Part shown: positions 24,474 through 32,873 of the stretch, one piece after another
Numbering within the stretch: the stretch's first letter is position 1
Layout: each line of letters opens with the position of its first letter
NCBI GenBank assembly: GCA_030817875.1
Contig: JAUSZU010000001.1
Location: forward strand, 4,836,001 to 4,900,000
Direction: 5' to 3'
Length of the DNA: 64,000 nt
Source: Flavobacterium sp. W4I14
GTDB taxonomy: Bacteria > Bacteroidota > Bacteroidia > Sphingobacteriales > Sphingobacteriaceae
Made by a program: the position numbers and the translations under genes
The notes under the pieces: model-generated
Seen by the model: only the letters and a program-made list of their open reading frames with translations
What the model was told of the DNA's origin: nothing
Databases searched by the model: none

Positions 24474-25770
24474 CGATTGGTTAGATATTGATGTTCTGGA
24501 AGATTACCTGGATGGTAAACTTGATGCCAAGGCTATGCACTTCGTAGAAAGACAGGCTTTGGAAGACCCTTTTGTTGCCGAAGCATTAGAGGGACTGAAA
24601 CAGTCGCCCAAACGCAAGCAAACACTTTCTATTTTACAAAAACAACTGTACGACCGTGTTTCTGAAAAACCTATAAAACGCAAACTTTGGGGCATTACTA
24701 CCCAAAGGTTAAGTATTGCAGCAACAGCAACCGTAGCATTTATTGCAGTAAGCATTTTATTCTTTATGCGCGAAACCAATCGCAGGAATGCAGAACTTGC
24801 TGCGCATAAACAGGGCGGTGTGATGGTTCAGTTAGATAGTACAAGGAGTATTGCGTCAGTTCAACCCAAACCTAAAGAAGATACGGTTACGCAGAACTCT
24901 ACAAAGGCAGCTTTGATTGATAAGGCAATTATAGCCGCGAAAACAGGCGATTTAGCGAAAAACACTAAAGTAAAACCTATACTAGAAGGGGCAGCACAAC
25001 AAATGGCCGAGGCAAAAGCAGCAAAAATTGCAACTGACAATAGCCGCGCTAAGGCGATGAGCCCTGTTGGCTTCGGCAATTACAGACCAAGCCCGGTTAC
25101 AATAAGTGAGGTTGTAGTTGCACCAGCTCCAGCAATAGGCTCAAGTAAAATTGCGTTTAGTGGCAACGTTGTAGACCAAAGCAATGGCCACCCTGTTCAG
25201 GGTGCTGTGGTAAAGTTAGCGGGTTCTAAAAATGTAACCGCAACAGATGCTAAAGGTTATTTCTATTTACCTGCCGATAGCAACGCAAAAGATAAAGACT
25301 TATTGATTAATGCTATTGGTTTTAAAGAATTACCTGTAGCTGGTCTGCAAGATCCTAACGCAATTAAAAATGCTTTAAGCGGGAATAAATCGCTAAACGA
25401 AATCGCCTTAATTACAGGATCGAACGGGCATAAGAAAGAAAATATTGCTGCACCAAAAATTACCTTGCGCGCAGAACAAAACCTGGATGGAAAATCGGCC
25501 GATGATATTACGAAGCCCATTCCTGTTTCTACCATTAACTATAGTCAATACTTAGAGAATAACAACAAACTTTATAACCCTAAAGGTCCTGAGCAATTTG
25601 TTATCCTAAGTTTCAAAGTTAAAAAGAACGGGCGGCCAACAAATATTAGCGTTATAAAATCACTCAACAAAAAGGCTGATGCGGAGGCGAAACGACTGAT
25701 TCAAGAAGGCCCGGATTGGGTATTGCCTAAAAACGGAACTGATTTAGTAGAAATAAGCGTTAAGTTTTAA
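24466..25770 (+). CDS. Anti-sigma-like membrane protein with carboxypeptidase-regulatory and TonB-like domains
   Basis: The 434-residue protein starts at GTG 24466 inside the sigma gene's end. Its N-terminal about 70 residues (DVLEDYLDGKLDAKAMHFVE) look like a cytoplasmic anti-sigma domain. A single membrane helix follows (SIAATATVAFIAVSILFFM, about residues 84-102). The periplasmic part is Ala/Lys-rich, then has a carboxypeptidase-regulatory-like domain (about 228-290, FSGNVVDQSNGHPVQGAVV) and a TonB C-terminal-like domain (about 355-434, EQFVILSFKVKKNGRPTNIS). The layout links sigma release to a TonB-type periplasmic contact. It could instead be annotated simply as an energy transducer TonB-like protein. 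Confidence 0.8.
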   Translation: MNNDWLDIDVLEDYLDGKLDAKAMHFVERQALEDPFVAEALEGLKQSPKRKQTLSILQKQLYDRVSEKPIKRKLWGITTQRLSIAATATVAFIAVSILFFMRETNRRNAELAAHKQGGVMVQLDSTRSIASVQPKPKEDTVTQNSTKAALIDKAIIAAKTGDLAKNTKVKPILEGAAQQMAEAKAAKIATDNSRAKAMSPVGFGNYRPSPVTISEVVVAPAPAIGSSKIAFSGNVVDQSNGHPVQGAVVKLAGSKNVTATDAKGYFYLPADSNAKDKDLLINAIGFKELPVAGLQDPNAIKNALSGNKSLNEIALITGSNGHKKENIAAPKITLRAEQNLDGKSADDITKPIPVSTINYSQYLENNNKLYNPKGPEQFVILSFKVKKNGRPTNISVIKSLNKKADAEAKRLIQEGPDWVLPKNGTDLVEISVKF

Positions 25771-26069
25771 CTTTCAGCTATTTATTACTGGCTCAGCGAA
25801 AAGTTTCAAGCACCTAACATTCCTAATAAACTTTTTATATTTTTTTTTAAAATACCCTCGCATGTCAGCTTAAGGGATAAGTTATTTTATAAAACGTCAA
25901 TGGTAGAGGTTAGAACTTTTCAAATACATTGGAGTTTTGATGACAGATTCGTAAATTATTAAGCCTGATGCTACTGTCAGTAAACAATACAAGATACTCA
26001 CTATCAAGAACTTAAAAATACATCATTTGATAACTGAAACGGAGATTTTGGTTACATGTTGGGAGGTAT

Positions 26070-26190
26070 CGTCATCTCGACCGTAGTGTTCCAAAGGAAA
26101 CTCCTTTGGAGGAGAGATCTATTAACATAGTTCAAAGATTTCTCCATCCCACTGTGTTCCATCCGATAGCTATCGGATCGAAATGACGAC
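26070..26190. repeat. REP-like hairpin element (CGTCAT...AATGACG family)
   Basis: Starts CGTCATCTCGACCG and ends GATCGAAATGACG. The interior has the hairpins AAGGAAACTCCTTTGGAG and ATCCGATAGCTATCGGAT, and the paired GGAGAGATCT and AGATTTCTCC. Confidence 0.65.
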
Positions 26191-26212
26191 CGTCATTGAT
26201 ATCCTAGTCGAA

Positions 26213-26346
26213 GAAAACCACAGAGGACATAGAGAAAAGGCACGCAGAACATGAAGTTAGGCCCACGAGCTCGGTGTTACTCCGTGTAAAACTCCACGGC
26301 CTCTGTGGTAAACACTGTAAGCCTAAATGTTCGCTGTGGTAAAAAA
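26213..26346. repeat. Repeat of the ACCACAGAG...CTCTGTGGT family
   Basis: AAACCACAGAGG near 26215 pairs with CCTCTGTGGTAAA near 26300-26312. A second TTCGCTGTGGTAAAAAA closes the region. Confidence 0.6.
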
Positions 26347-26354
26347 CAAATACC

Positions 26355-26388
26355 AACAAAAAAGACCAATGCTATTAGCTTTGGTCTC
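26355..26388 (-). terminator. Intrinsic terminator of the phosphate transporter operon
   Basis: On the minus strand AGACCAA (26387-26381) pairs with TTGGTCT (26369-26363) across an AT-rich loop; six T follow. Confidence 0.82.
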
Positions 26389-26413
26389 TTAAGTATATTA
26401 AAGGATTTTGTTT

Positions 26414-27424
26414 TTATTTTAAGTAATAGATCACGGCATAAATAATGGCCGCTAATGTAGCCGAAACCGGGATGGTTAAAATCCAGGCCCAGATTAAGTT
26501 GATGGTTACACCCCAACGTACTGCAGAAACGCTTTTTACTACACCTACCCCTACAATCGAACCCGTTATGGTATGTGTTGTAGAAACCGGGATACCGAAA
26601 TGCTCTGTAATACCTAGAGTTACTGCTCCAGCGCCTTCGGCAGCAACACCTTCCAGTGCGGTTACTTTGGTGATTTTGGACCCCATTGTTTTAACAATTT
26701 TCCAGCCGCCACTCATTGTACCTAACGATATTGCCGAATAACAGGCAATTGGTACCCATGCAGGCATGGCTTCGAAATTAGGAATTACTTTTGAAGCGAT
26801 TAAAGCTGTTGCGATGATCCCCATTACCTTTTGGGCATCGTTACCTCCGTGGAAGAAACTTAACGCAGCAGAAGAAAGCAATTGCAGGCGTTTAAACCAT
26901 TTCTCAGCAGTTGCTGGCTTAGCATAACGACAGATATTGATAATGATCAGTGTTAATACCACTGATATAACCATACCGATTATTGGTGCCAGTACAATGA
27001 AAGAAACAATTTTTATTACATAACCCGTGTTTACAGCATCAAGCGGACTAGCGCCTATAAGTAAAGCATGTGTCATACCTGCACCAGCAAAACCGCCAAT
27101 TAAGGTATGTGATGAACTTGAAGGGATACCATACCACCAGGTTAAAAGGTTCCAGATAATTGCAGCAACTAAACCTGCAAGGATAACCTCCAAAGTGATA
27201 TAATTTTCGATTACCGTTTTAGCAACTGTATTGGCTACTTTGTGGTCGGTAAAATAAAAGTAGGCAGCGAAATTGAACAACGCAGCCCACAAAACCGCCT
27301 GAAAAGGCGTAAGAACTTTTGTAGAAACAACTGTTGCAATCGAGTTAGCGGCATCGTGAAAGCCGTTAATGTAATCGAAAGCAATAGCCAGAATTACAAC
27401 AACAACCAATAAGGTAGTTACCAT
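26414..27424 (-). CDS. Low-affinity inorganic phosphate transporter, PiT family
   Basis: The 336-residue protein is the short PiT type with about ten membrane helices. The duplicated PiT signatures are present: GFHDAANSIATVVST near residue 21 and FHGGNDAQKVMGIIATAL near residue 190. Also present are SSSSHTLIGGFAGAGMTHA and PVSTTHTITGSIVG. It moves phosphate, probably as a metal-phosphate complex with protons, across the inner membrane. The DUF47/PhoU-like gene lies 12 bases upstream, the usual pairing for PiT transporters. The operon is preceded by a Pho-box candidate. Confidence 0.95.
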   Translation of the reverse strand: MVTTLLVVVVILAIAFDYINGFHDAANSIATVVSTKVLTPFQAVLWAALFNFAAYFYFTDHKVANTVAKTVIENYITLEVILAGLVAAIIWNLLTWWYGIPSSSSHTLIGGFAGAGMTHALLIGASPLDAVNTGYVIKIVSFIVLAPIIGMVISVVLTLIIINICRYAKPATAEKWFKRLQLLSSAALSFFHGGNDAQKVMGIIATALIASKVIPNFEAMPAWVPIACYSAISLGTMSGGWKIVKTMGSKITKVTALEGVAAEGAGAVTLGITEHFGIPVSTTHTITGSIVGVGVVKSVSAVRWGVTINLIWAWILTIPVSATLAAIIYAVIYYLK

Positions 27425-27436
27425 GTTTGTTTTTTA

Positions 27437-28078
27437 TTAAGCGTTTTTAACCAAGATAGTTTCAAGCACATTCGCCACATCCTCACACTTATCTGTCGCT
27501 TTTTCTATCGTTTGTAAAACCTCTTTTTGTTTAATTAATTCAATCGCATTGGTTTCGTATTCGAATAAACGGGCTACGGCTAATGTAAATACATAATCAG
27601 CCTGGTTTTCGCCACTGTTAATACGGATACAAGCATCGGCAATTACGCGGATGTTTTTGAAACTGCGTAATTCTTTAATTGCCTTATCAATATCAGTACA
27701 CATTTCTACCAAAAGCTCGGCAATTTTAACAATCGGCTCGTTAATGGTATTCATGTTATACATCTGCATACGGTTTGCAGTACCATAAATATAATCGGCA
27801 ACATCATCAACGGCAGTAGCCAATGCATGAATGTCTTCTCTATCAAATGGCGTAATAAAGTTCCTGCTCAGTTCAAGAAAAATTGAATGGGTAATATCAT
27901 CACCTACATGCTCCAAGCGCTCAATTTCTTTAAAAATTGTTTTTCTGCTTTCAGCATCACCTGTGCTAACCATTTCTAAAAGGGTTTCTGCAATTTTTAA
28001 TGCATTGCTACCAGCCTGCTCGAAAAGCGGATGAAACTTTTTGTCTTGAGGTGTAAAGAACTTAAAAATATTGTTCAT
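27437..28078 (-). CDS. DUF47 family PhoU-like protein, PiT accessory
   Basis: The 213-residue all-helical protein belongs to the DUF47/PhoU-divergent group: it starts with FKFFTPQDKKFHPLFEQAG and has ERLEHVGDDITHSIFLELSR near residue 50 and EDIHALATAVDDVADYIYGT near residue 82. The acidic and His residues in these segments are those that bind metal in PhoU proteins. Such proteins sit beside PiT transporters and are thought to gate or regulate phosphate uptake. It is the first gene of the two-gene operon. Confidence 0.92.
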   Translation of the reverse strand: MNNIFKFFTPQDKKFHPLFEQAGSNALKIAETLLEMVSTGDAESRKTIFKEIERLEHVGDDITHSIFLELSRNFITPFDREDIHALATAVDDVADYIYGTANRMQMYNMNTINEPIVKIAELLVEMCTDIDKAIKELRSFKNIRVIADACIRINSGENQADYVFTLAVARLFEYETNAIELIKQKEVLQTIEKATDKCEDVANVLETILVKNA

Positions 28079-28097
28079 GTTAATTTTTAATATGTTG

Positions 28098-28131
28098 CAA
28101 AGCTACAAGCCCAATGTTAAGTTAATGTTAA
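28098..28131 (-). promoter_or_regulatory. Pho-box candidate and -7 element of the DUF47-PiT operon
   Basis: On the minus strand TTAACA (28131-28126), five bases, and TTAACA (28120-28115) form a direct repeat with an 11-base period, as in PhoP/PhoB boxes of the TTAACA type known from Bacillus. Nine bases later comes TAGCTTTG (28105-28098), an exact Bacteroidetes -7 element. No TTTG -33 element is present, so the box sits where the -33 would be, as at activator-dependent promoters. Confidence 0.55.
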
Positions 28132-28321
28132 TTTCTTAATTATATTAACTAATTATCACCTTATTTAGTCAGGTGTGCTTTATTCCTATACTTTCAGGTA
28201 GCTGACAATGAAATAAATAGGTTATCAACAGTGGTAAATTGCTTTTCAGAACGAAATCAGATGCCATGTGTTCCGTGTTTCCGCGGCAAAAATGGAAGAA
28301 TGATTTATCAAGGCACTAAGG

Positions 28322-29347
28322 CTAACCGCCTTTTTGTAGTGTAAAAGCAAAGGTTGTGCCTATGCCTGGCGTACTTCTTACTGAAATGGTTTGTTGGTGT
28401 GCCTCTAAAATGTGTTTTACAATGGCTAAGCCCAAACCTGTGCCTCCAACTTCTCTAGCCCGGTGGGTATCGATGCGATAAAAGCGTTCAAATAAGCGCA
28501 ACAAATGTTTTTCTTCTATACCGATGCCATTATCGGTAACTTCGATCAAAACCTGATCGTGCAGTTCAAAAATCTTAATGGCTGTTTCGCCACCATCAAT
28601 GCCGTACTTAATGCTGTTTACCATTAAGTTAATTAACACCTGCCTGATTTTTTCCCGATCGGCCGAAACCAATGTGATAGCAGTATATTTATCTTTAAAA
28701 AAGAGTTTAATGTTTTTTGCTTCAGCGCGGTCTTCGAGGTTTTCCATTACCTCTTTCGCCAATTGTACAAAATCGAATTTCTGGTAGTTAATTGGCGATT
28801 CGCCTGTTTCTAATTTTGAAATAACGTCTAAATCATTAATTAAATAACTCAGTCGCTCTACATTGTTTTCAGCTTTTTTCAGGAATAAAACAGCCTGATC
28901 CGGGTCATCTATCAAACAGTCCTGTAAAGTTTCGATATAACCTTGAATAGCAAAAAGCGGGGTTTTAAACTCGTGCGAAACATTTGAAAGGAATTCTCTT
29001 CTGAACTGTTCCTGTTTTTTTAATAAATCTATTTCTTTTTTCTTTGCGCCCGCCCATTCCTTTACTTCTTGCTCTACATCATTAATCGGATCAGAACTCA
29101 CGTATTCACCAAGCGCATCTTTTAAATCTTTACCTAATTTAAGGTTATGGATGAGTTTGTAAATGAGCTTAATTTTGGTGTAAATATATTTCTCCAGCAA
29201 ATAATAAAAAACCAAAAAACTGCACAGAAACGATACACCAAAAGAAATAGCCATGTAATACAGGCTATGCTGAAAATAAAAATTAACCATACCGATGGAA
29301 AGACCAACGGCAAGAGCAGTAAATAGAACCAGCACACTTAATTTCAT
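28322..29347 (-). CDS. Sensor histidine kinase, PhoR-like
   Basis: The 341-residue kinase has two N-terminal membrane helices (about residues 3-23 and 30-52) with only a short loop between, then a linker and HisKA domain with the phosphoacceptor in SNVSHEFKTPLFAIQGYIET near residue 122. The ATPase domain shows INLMVNSIKYG (N box), VTDNGIGI (G1), FERFYR (F box) and GGTGLGLAI (G2). The short sensor and H box match PhoR-type kinases. It stands upstream of the PiT operon on the same strand, and its leader carries the same TTAACA direct repeat, which supports a phosphate role. The response regulator is not in the window. Confidence 0.85.
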   Translation of the reverse strand: MKLSVLVLFTALAVGLSIGMVNFYFQHSLYYMAISFGVSFLCSFLVFYYLLEKYIYTKIKLIYKLIHNLKLGKDLKDALGEYVSSDPINDVEQEVKEWAGAKKKEIDLLKKQEQFRREFLSNVSHEFKTPLFAIQGYIETLQDCLIDDPDQAVLFLKKAENNVERLSYLINDLDVISKLETGESPINYQKFDFVQLAKEVMENLEDRAEAKNIKLFFKDKYTAITLVSADREKIRQVLINLMVNSIKYGIDGGETAIKIFELHDQVLIEVTDNGIGIEEKHLLRLFERFYRIDTHRAREVGGTGLGLAIVKHILEAHQQTISVRSTPGIGTTFAFTLQKGG

Positions 29348-29367
29348 GCTGCAATTTAAAGCTTTTA

Positions 29368-29384
29368 TGTTAAATGTGTGTTAA
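29368..29384 (-). promoter_or_regulatory. Pho-box candidate upstream of the PhoR-like kinase
   Basis: On the minus strand TTAACA (29384-29379), five bases, TTAACA (29373-29368): the same 11-base-period direct repeat as at 28115-28131. It ends 20 bases before the start codon. No clear -7 element follows. Confidence 0.5.
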
Positions 29385-29420
29385 GAGACAAAGGCTATTG
29401 ATTCATTTTTTACGGAATCT

Positions 29421-29458
29421 TAAAACCAAAAAAGCTTTCCCTTTTGAGGAAAGCTTTA
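29421..29458 (-). terminator. Intrinsic terminator of the miaB-secG operon
   Basis: On the minus strand AAAGCTTTCC (29457-29448) pairs perfectly with GGAAAGCTTT (29440-29431), with a 7-base loop and T-rich 3' side. It begins 22 bases after the secG stop. Confidence 0.85.
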
Positions 29459-29479
29459 TAAAATACGGGTAAGTATTAC

Positions 29480-29842
29480 TTATTTCTTTGTCGAATCTGT
29501 TTTAGCTGGAGTCGAAGCAGCAGGTTTAGTGCTGTTTAAATTTCCGCCAAGTGGAGATGGTGATGGTGTTTTATCTAAACGCTCCTGAATAGCTGAATTT
29601 CCAACCGCAGCAGTACCACCGCTAGTTTTAGCAATTGTAGTAACAGCAAGGGTTAACACTACGATTAAGGTCAACAATACCCACGATCCTTTTTCTAAAA
29701 CATCGCCGGTACGCTGTACACCAAACATGTTACTGGTGCCACCACCTGTAGCTAAACCTCCGCCTTTAGGGTTTTGTACTAAAACAAATAAGCCTAAGGC
29801 CACACACGCAATAATTAATAAAATGATTAAAAAGGTTACCAT
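29480..29842 (-). CDS. secG: Preprotein translocase subunit SecG
   Basis: The 120-residue protein has the SecG layout: a first helix (TFLIILLIIACVALGLFVLV), the conserved loop NPKGGGLATGGGTSNMFGVQ, and a second helix (GSWVLLTLIVVLTLAVTTIA). A Pro/Ser/Lys-rich tail follows. It is the small SecYEG subunit in the inner membrane. It is the last gene of the operon and is followed by a terminator. Confidence 0.95.
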   Translation of the reverse strand: MVTFLIILLIIACVALGLFVLVQNPKGGGLATGGGTSNMFGVQRTGDVLEKGSWVLLTLIVVLTLAVTTIAKTSGGTAAVGNSAIQERLDKTPSPSPLGGNLNSTKPAASTPAKTDSTKK

Positions 29843-29856
29843 GGTAATATTATATT

Positions 29857-30903
29857 TTAAAACTTCTTTTCTATAGATTGGATAAGGTCGGCAAAGTAAC
29901 GGCTTTTTTCCGGATATTTCAAACTTAATTTTTTATAAGTATCTATGGCTTTGTGGTAAAGCATTTGCTCGATATAAATTTTAGCTAAAGTCTCCGAAAC
30001 AAGGTCGTAATTGTCTTCTGCACTTTTCTTTGCCTTATTTTCATTGTCTATCTGTTCTGGCTTAGGCGGCTTGATTGTTGGATCTTCTTTTAAGAACCGC
30101 TCGATAATTTCAGCTCCCTTTGCATCTTTAATTTCGGCAGAAGGATATTCTGCTAAATGATCGGCTACCTCGAAAGGCGTTTGAATGTGAAAGATGTGCT
30201 CTACATATTGCTGTTGAAACTCAGCTCTTTCTTGCTGCTGGTTGTTTTGCGGCTGTGGTTTTACTTTACCAGCGTTAGGACGGGCATAAGGCTGAAAAAT
30301 CTGCTCGTGCTCTTTACGGGTTTTAGCCAGCCACCATAAAAACGTGTATGGAAGCTTATCGTCGTTATATTGCGAAACAAAATTCCTTTCGGGCTCATCA
30401 GGAACAACCGTTTCAATTTCTGGTGCGGTTGTAACCACATCGGTACTTAATTTCTGTTCAAAGGCAAAGAAATCGGTAGCAGCTACACTTTCAATAAAAG
30501 AATCATTATCTGCAGGTAAGTCCATTAGATGACTATCAATACCCGGCAGGTGATTTGGCGTTTCTATAGGAATTACTGGGTTTTCTGAGTGAAGATCTGG
30601 AGCTAATTCTCCTATTTCTTCAAAAACGACCTGTTCATCCTGTGTACTTTCAGCAACTACCTCTTTAATTTCTTCTTCTGTTGTTTCGCGGACTGAAACC
30701 ATGTTTAATACATGGAACAGTACATGTCCCTGGCTATAAAGTGCTGCTTTTGGCACTGCTGATGCATTAGCCTTGGCTAACAGTAAATGAATGGGCTGGG
30801 CATATGGAAATTGCGCCACCATCTCCTGCAACATGGATACATGCTCTGGTCCAACCTTTCCAGGTTGCGCAAGTAAATCTGCCAGTAGCTTTTTGTTATC
30901 CAT
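29857..30903 (-). CDS. Conserved Bacteroidetes protein with TPR-like C-terminus
   Basis: The 348-residue protein has no signal peptide. The N-terminal part (LQEMVAQFPYAQPIHLLLAK) and the C-terminal part (SETLAKIYIEQMLYHKAIDT then YKKLSLKYPEKSRYFADLI) look like helical repeats of the tetratricopeptide type. The middle is acidic and low in complexity. I know it only as the conserved gene between lptE and secG in this lineage. It lies 14 bases upstream of secG. A role as a scaffold in envelope biogenesis is a guess from the neighbours. Confidence 0.7.
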   Translation of the reverse strand: MDNKKLLADLLAQPGKVGPEHVSMLQEMVAQFPYAQPIHLLLAKANASAVPKAALYSQGHVLFHVLNMVSVRETTEEEIKEVVAESTQDEQVVFEEIGELAPDLHSENPVIPIETPNHLPGIDSHLMDLPADNDSFIESVAATDFFAFEQKLSTDVVTTAPEIETVVPDEPERNFVSQYNDDKLPYTFLWWLAKTRKEHEQIFQPYARPNAGKVKPQPQNNQQQERAEFQQQYVEHIFHIQTPFEVADHLAEYPSAEIKDAKGAEIIERFLKEDPTIKPPKPEQIDNENKAKKSAEDNYDLVSETLAKIYIEQMLYHKAIDTYKKLSLKYPEKSRYFADLIQSIEKKF

Positions 30904-30977
30904 TATCGAGGTTTGCCGCTAAGTTAAAAAAATGTAGACGGGTTTTGAAAATTTTGTCTTTTAGAATCCTGCTTTAT

Positions 30978-31490
30978 TTACCATTGTGCAAATGCACGGT
31001 TAAAAATATCTTCCGATAATTGTTTGTTAATGTTTTCGATAGCTCCAGGCAATAAGGTTTGAATTGGTGCCCCATTGATCGGAAAATCGAAAAATTTGGT
31101 AAAGCTTTCTTCAAAACTTTCTTTTTCGTGTTCTTTTATATTGTTCTTATACTTTACCGAAACGGTTATGGTTAATCTGTTTGCACCCGAAGTAGGTGTG
31201 GCACTATTTTGAAGCGCAACCGGCTTAATATCATAGCCCGTTATTCTGCCCTCAAATGATGCATCGCCTTCACCGGTAGGAGAAATAATCAATTTGGTCT
31301 GATTACGGATCCGGGTTTTTAACGATTCGGTAATCTGGTTACTTAGTGTTGGTACCACTAATGGTGCATTGTTTTCAAATACCCGGACAACCACCGTTTT
31401 TAATCCTGTTGTTGATGCTCCACTGAATTTATAAGAGCAGGCGCTCAATATAGAAGCAACAAGGATTAAAGCAAATATTTTTATTTTCAT
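30978..31490 (-). CDS. lptE: LptE-like LPS-assembly lipoprotein
   Basis: The 170-residue protein has a lipoprotein signal with ASILSACSYKFSG, the cysteine being near residue 18. It continues with the LptE pattern: TVVVRVFENNAPLVVPTLS and QITESLKTRIRNQTKLIIS, which matches the conserved DUF4292/LptE-like N-terminal strand and helix. The tail ENINKQLSEDIFNRAFAQW is also family-like. LptE plugs the LptD barrel that inserts LPS into the outer membrane. It lies 49 bases downstream of the sigma-54 activator gene. Confidence 0.88.
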   Translation of the reverse strand: MKIKIFALILVASILSACSYKFSGASTTGLKTVVVRVFENNAPLVVPTLSNQITESLKTRIRNQTKLIISPTGEGDASFEGRITGYDIKPVALQNSATPTSGANRLTITVSVKYKNNIKEHEKESFEESFTKFFDFPINGAPIQTLLPGAIENINKQLSEDIFNRAFAQW

Positions 31491-31539
31491 CAGTGTATAA
31501 TTATTAATTTATTGCTCATTGTTTTTAGAAGCGATGAAC

Positions 31540-32787
31540 TTATAAATTTAATTCTTTAATTTTTCTGTACAGGGTACGCTCTGAAATGCCCAGTTCTTGT
31601 GCAGCGAACTTACGTTTACCCTTGTGTTTTTTTAATGCTTTTTTAATCAGGTCCGATTCTTTATCCACTAATGATAAAGATTCTTCTACCTCTTCGGCCT
31701 CGTGTGCAAAATAATCAGCATTGTTATTGTTGTTGATGTTATTATTGCTTGGTGTAGGTTGCTGAATGGTAAAGGCATGCTCTTGCCCTGCGGGCAGTTC
31801 TACATCGCGGTATAGCTGATTGATATACTGAGGGTTATCTGCTAAAACGGTAGCGGTATTTCCGCCGTGCTGAATAATTTCGGCAACAAGTTTTTTAAGC
31901 TCAACCATATCCTTTTTCATGTCGAAAAGTACCTTGTACAAAATATCTCTTTCTGTAAAATCTTCTTTCGACTGTGCATTAATCGTCATTGGCAGGTTAC
32001 TTCCCGCCTCGTTCGGGATATAGTTTAAAATGGCCTGCCCGGTTACATTTCGGTCTTTTTCCAATACGCAGATCTGCTCGGCAATATTTTTTAACTGACG
32101 AACATTACCCGGCCAGCTATAATTGGTTAAGATCTGAATGGCATCTGGTTCCAAGTGCAATGCAGGACTACGGTATTTATCGCTGAAATCGGCAGAGAAT
32201 TTTCTGAATAGTAAATAAATATCTTCTTTACGCTCTTGCAAAGCCGGTATGCGTAATGGAACAGTATTTAACCTGTAATATAAATCTTCGCGGAATTTTC
32301 CGTTTTTAACTCGGTTATACACATCAACATTGGTTGCGGCAATAATGCGAACATCTGTTTTCTGAACTTTAGATGAGCCTACGCGTAAGTATTCGCCGCT
32401 TTCTAAAATACGCAGTAAACGCGCCTGGGTGCCTAAAGGCAGCTCAGCAACCTCATCTAAAAATATAGTTCCGCCGTTTGCTACTTCAAAGTAACCTTTA
32501 CGCGCTTCATGTGCACCAGTAAAAGATCCTTTCTCGTGACCAAACAATTCAGAATCAATGGTTCCTTCGGGAATGGCGCCGCAGTTTACAGCAATAAAAG
32601 CACCGTGTTTACGGGCACTCATTTGATGGATAATCTGCGAGAATACCTCTTTACCGCTACCACTTTCGCCTGTTATTAACACCGACATATCTGTTGGTGC
32701 TACCTGGCTTGCAATATCGATGGCACGGTTAAGCAATGGCGAATTGCCAATGATACCGAACCGCTGTTTAATATTTTGTGTATCCAT
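31540..32787 (-). CDS. Sigma-54 interacting transcriptional activator without receiver domain
   Basis: The 415-residue protein starts directly with the AAA+ domain. It has Walker A GESGSGKE at residues 40-47, the sigma-54 contact loop GSFTGAHEA near residue 92, Walker B GGTIFLDEVAE near residue 109, and EDLYYRLNTVPLRIPALQER. The C-terminal Fis-type helix-turn-helix is KKHKGKRKFAAQELGISERT. A linker with an Asn run (NNNINNNNN) precedes it. There is no N-terminal REC, GAF or PAS domain, so control must come from partners or expression level. It lies in an operon with miaB, lptE and secG. Confidence 0.92.
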   Translation of the reverse strand: MDTQNIKQRFGIIGNSPLLNRAIDIASQVAPTDMSVLITGESGSGKEVFSQIIHQMSARKHGAFIAVNCGAIPEGTIDSELFGHEKGSFTGAHEARKGYFEVANGGTIFLDEVAELPLGTQARLLRILESGEYLRVGSSKVQKTDVRIIAATNVDVYNRVKNGKFREDLYYRLNTVPLRIPALQERKEDIYLLFRKFSADFSDKYRSPALHLEPDAIQILTNYSWPGNVRQLKNIAEQICVLEKDRNVTGQAILNYIPNEAGSNLPMTINAQSKEDFTERDILYKVLFDMKKDMVELKKLVAEIIQHGGNTATVLADNPQYINQLYRDVELPAGQEHAFTIQQPTPSNNNINNNNNADYFAHEAEEVEESLSLVDKESDLIKKALKKHKGKRKFAAQELGISERTLYRKIKELNL

Positions 32788-32805
32788 TTATTCTTTCTAA
32801 AGTTA

Positions 32806-32870
32806 TGTCACTCTGAACTTGTTTCAGAGTCCTTCTAGTTAAGATGCTGAAACAGGTTCAGCATGACGGG
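32806..32870. repeat. Hairpin repeat between miaB and the sigma-54 activator
   Basis: TGTCACTCTGAACTTGTTTCAG pairs with CTGAAACAGGTTCAGCATGACG with few mismatches; the loop is about 20 bases. Its ends resemble the CGTCATT/AATGACG family in weaker form. It fills the whole gap inside the operon and may affect read-through. Confidence 0.6.
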
Positions 32871-32873
32871 ATT

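Larger units (their letters stand above)
25771..26413. other. Non-coding gap holding two repeat elements and a terminator
   Basis: This 643-base gap separates the anti-sigma gene from the convergent phosphate transporter. Bases 25771-26069 show nothing recognisable. The rest is a REP-like element (26070-26190), an ACCACAG-type repeat (26213-26346) and the transporter's terminator. Confidence 0.6.
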
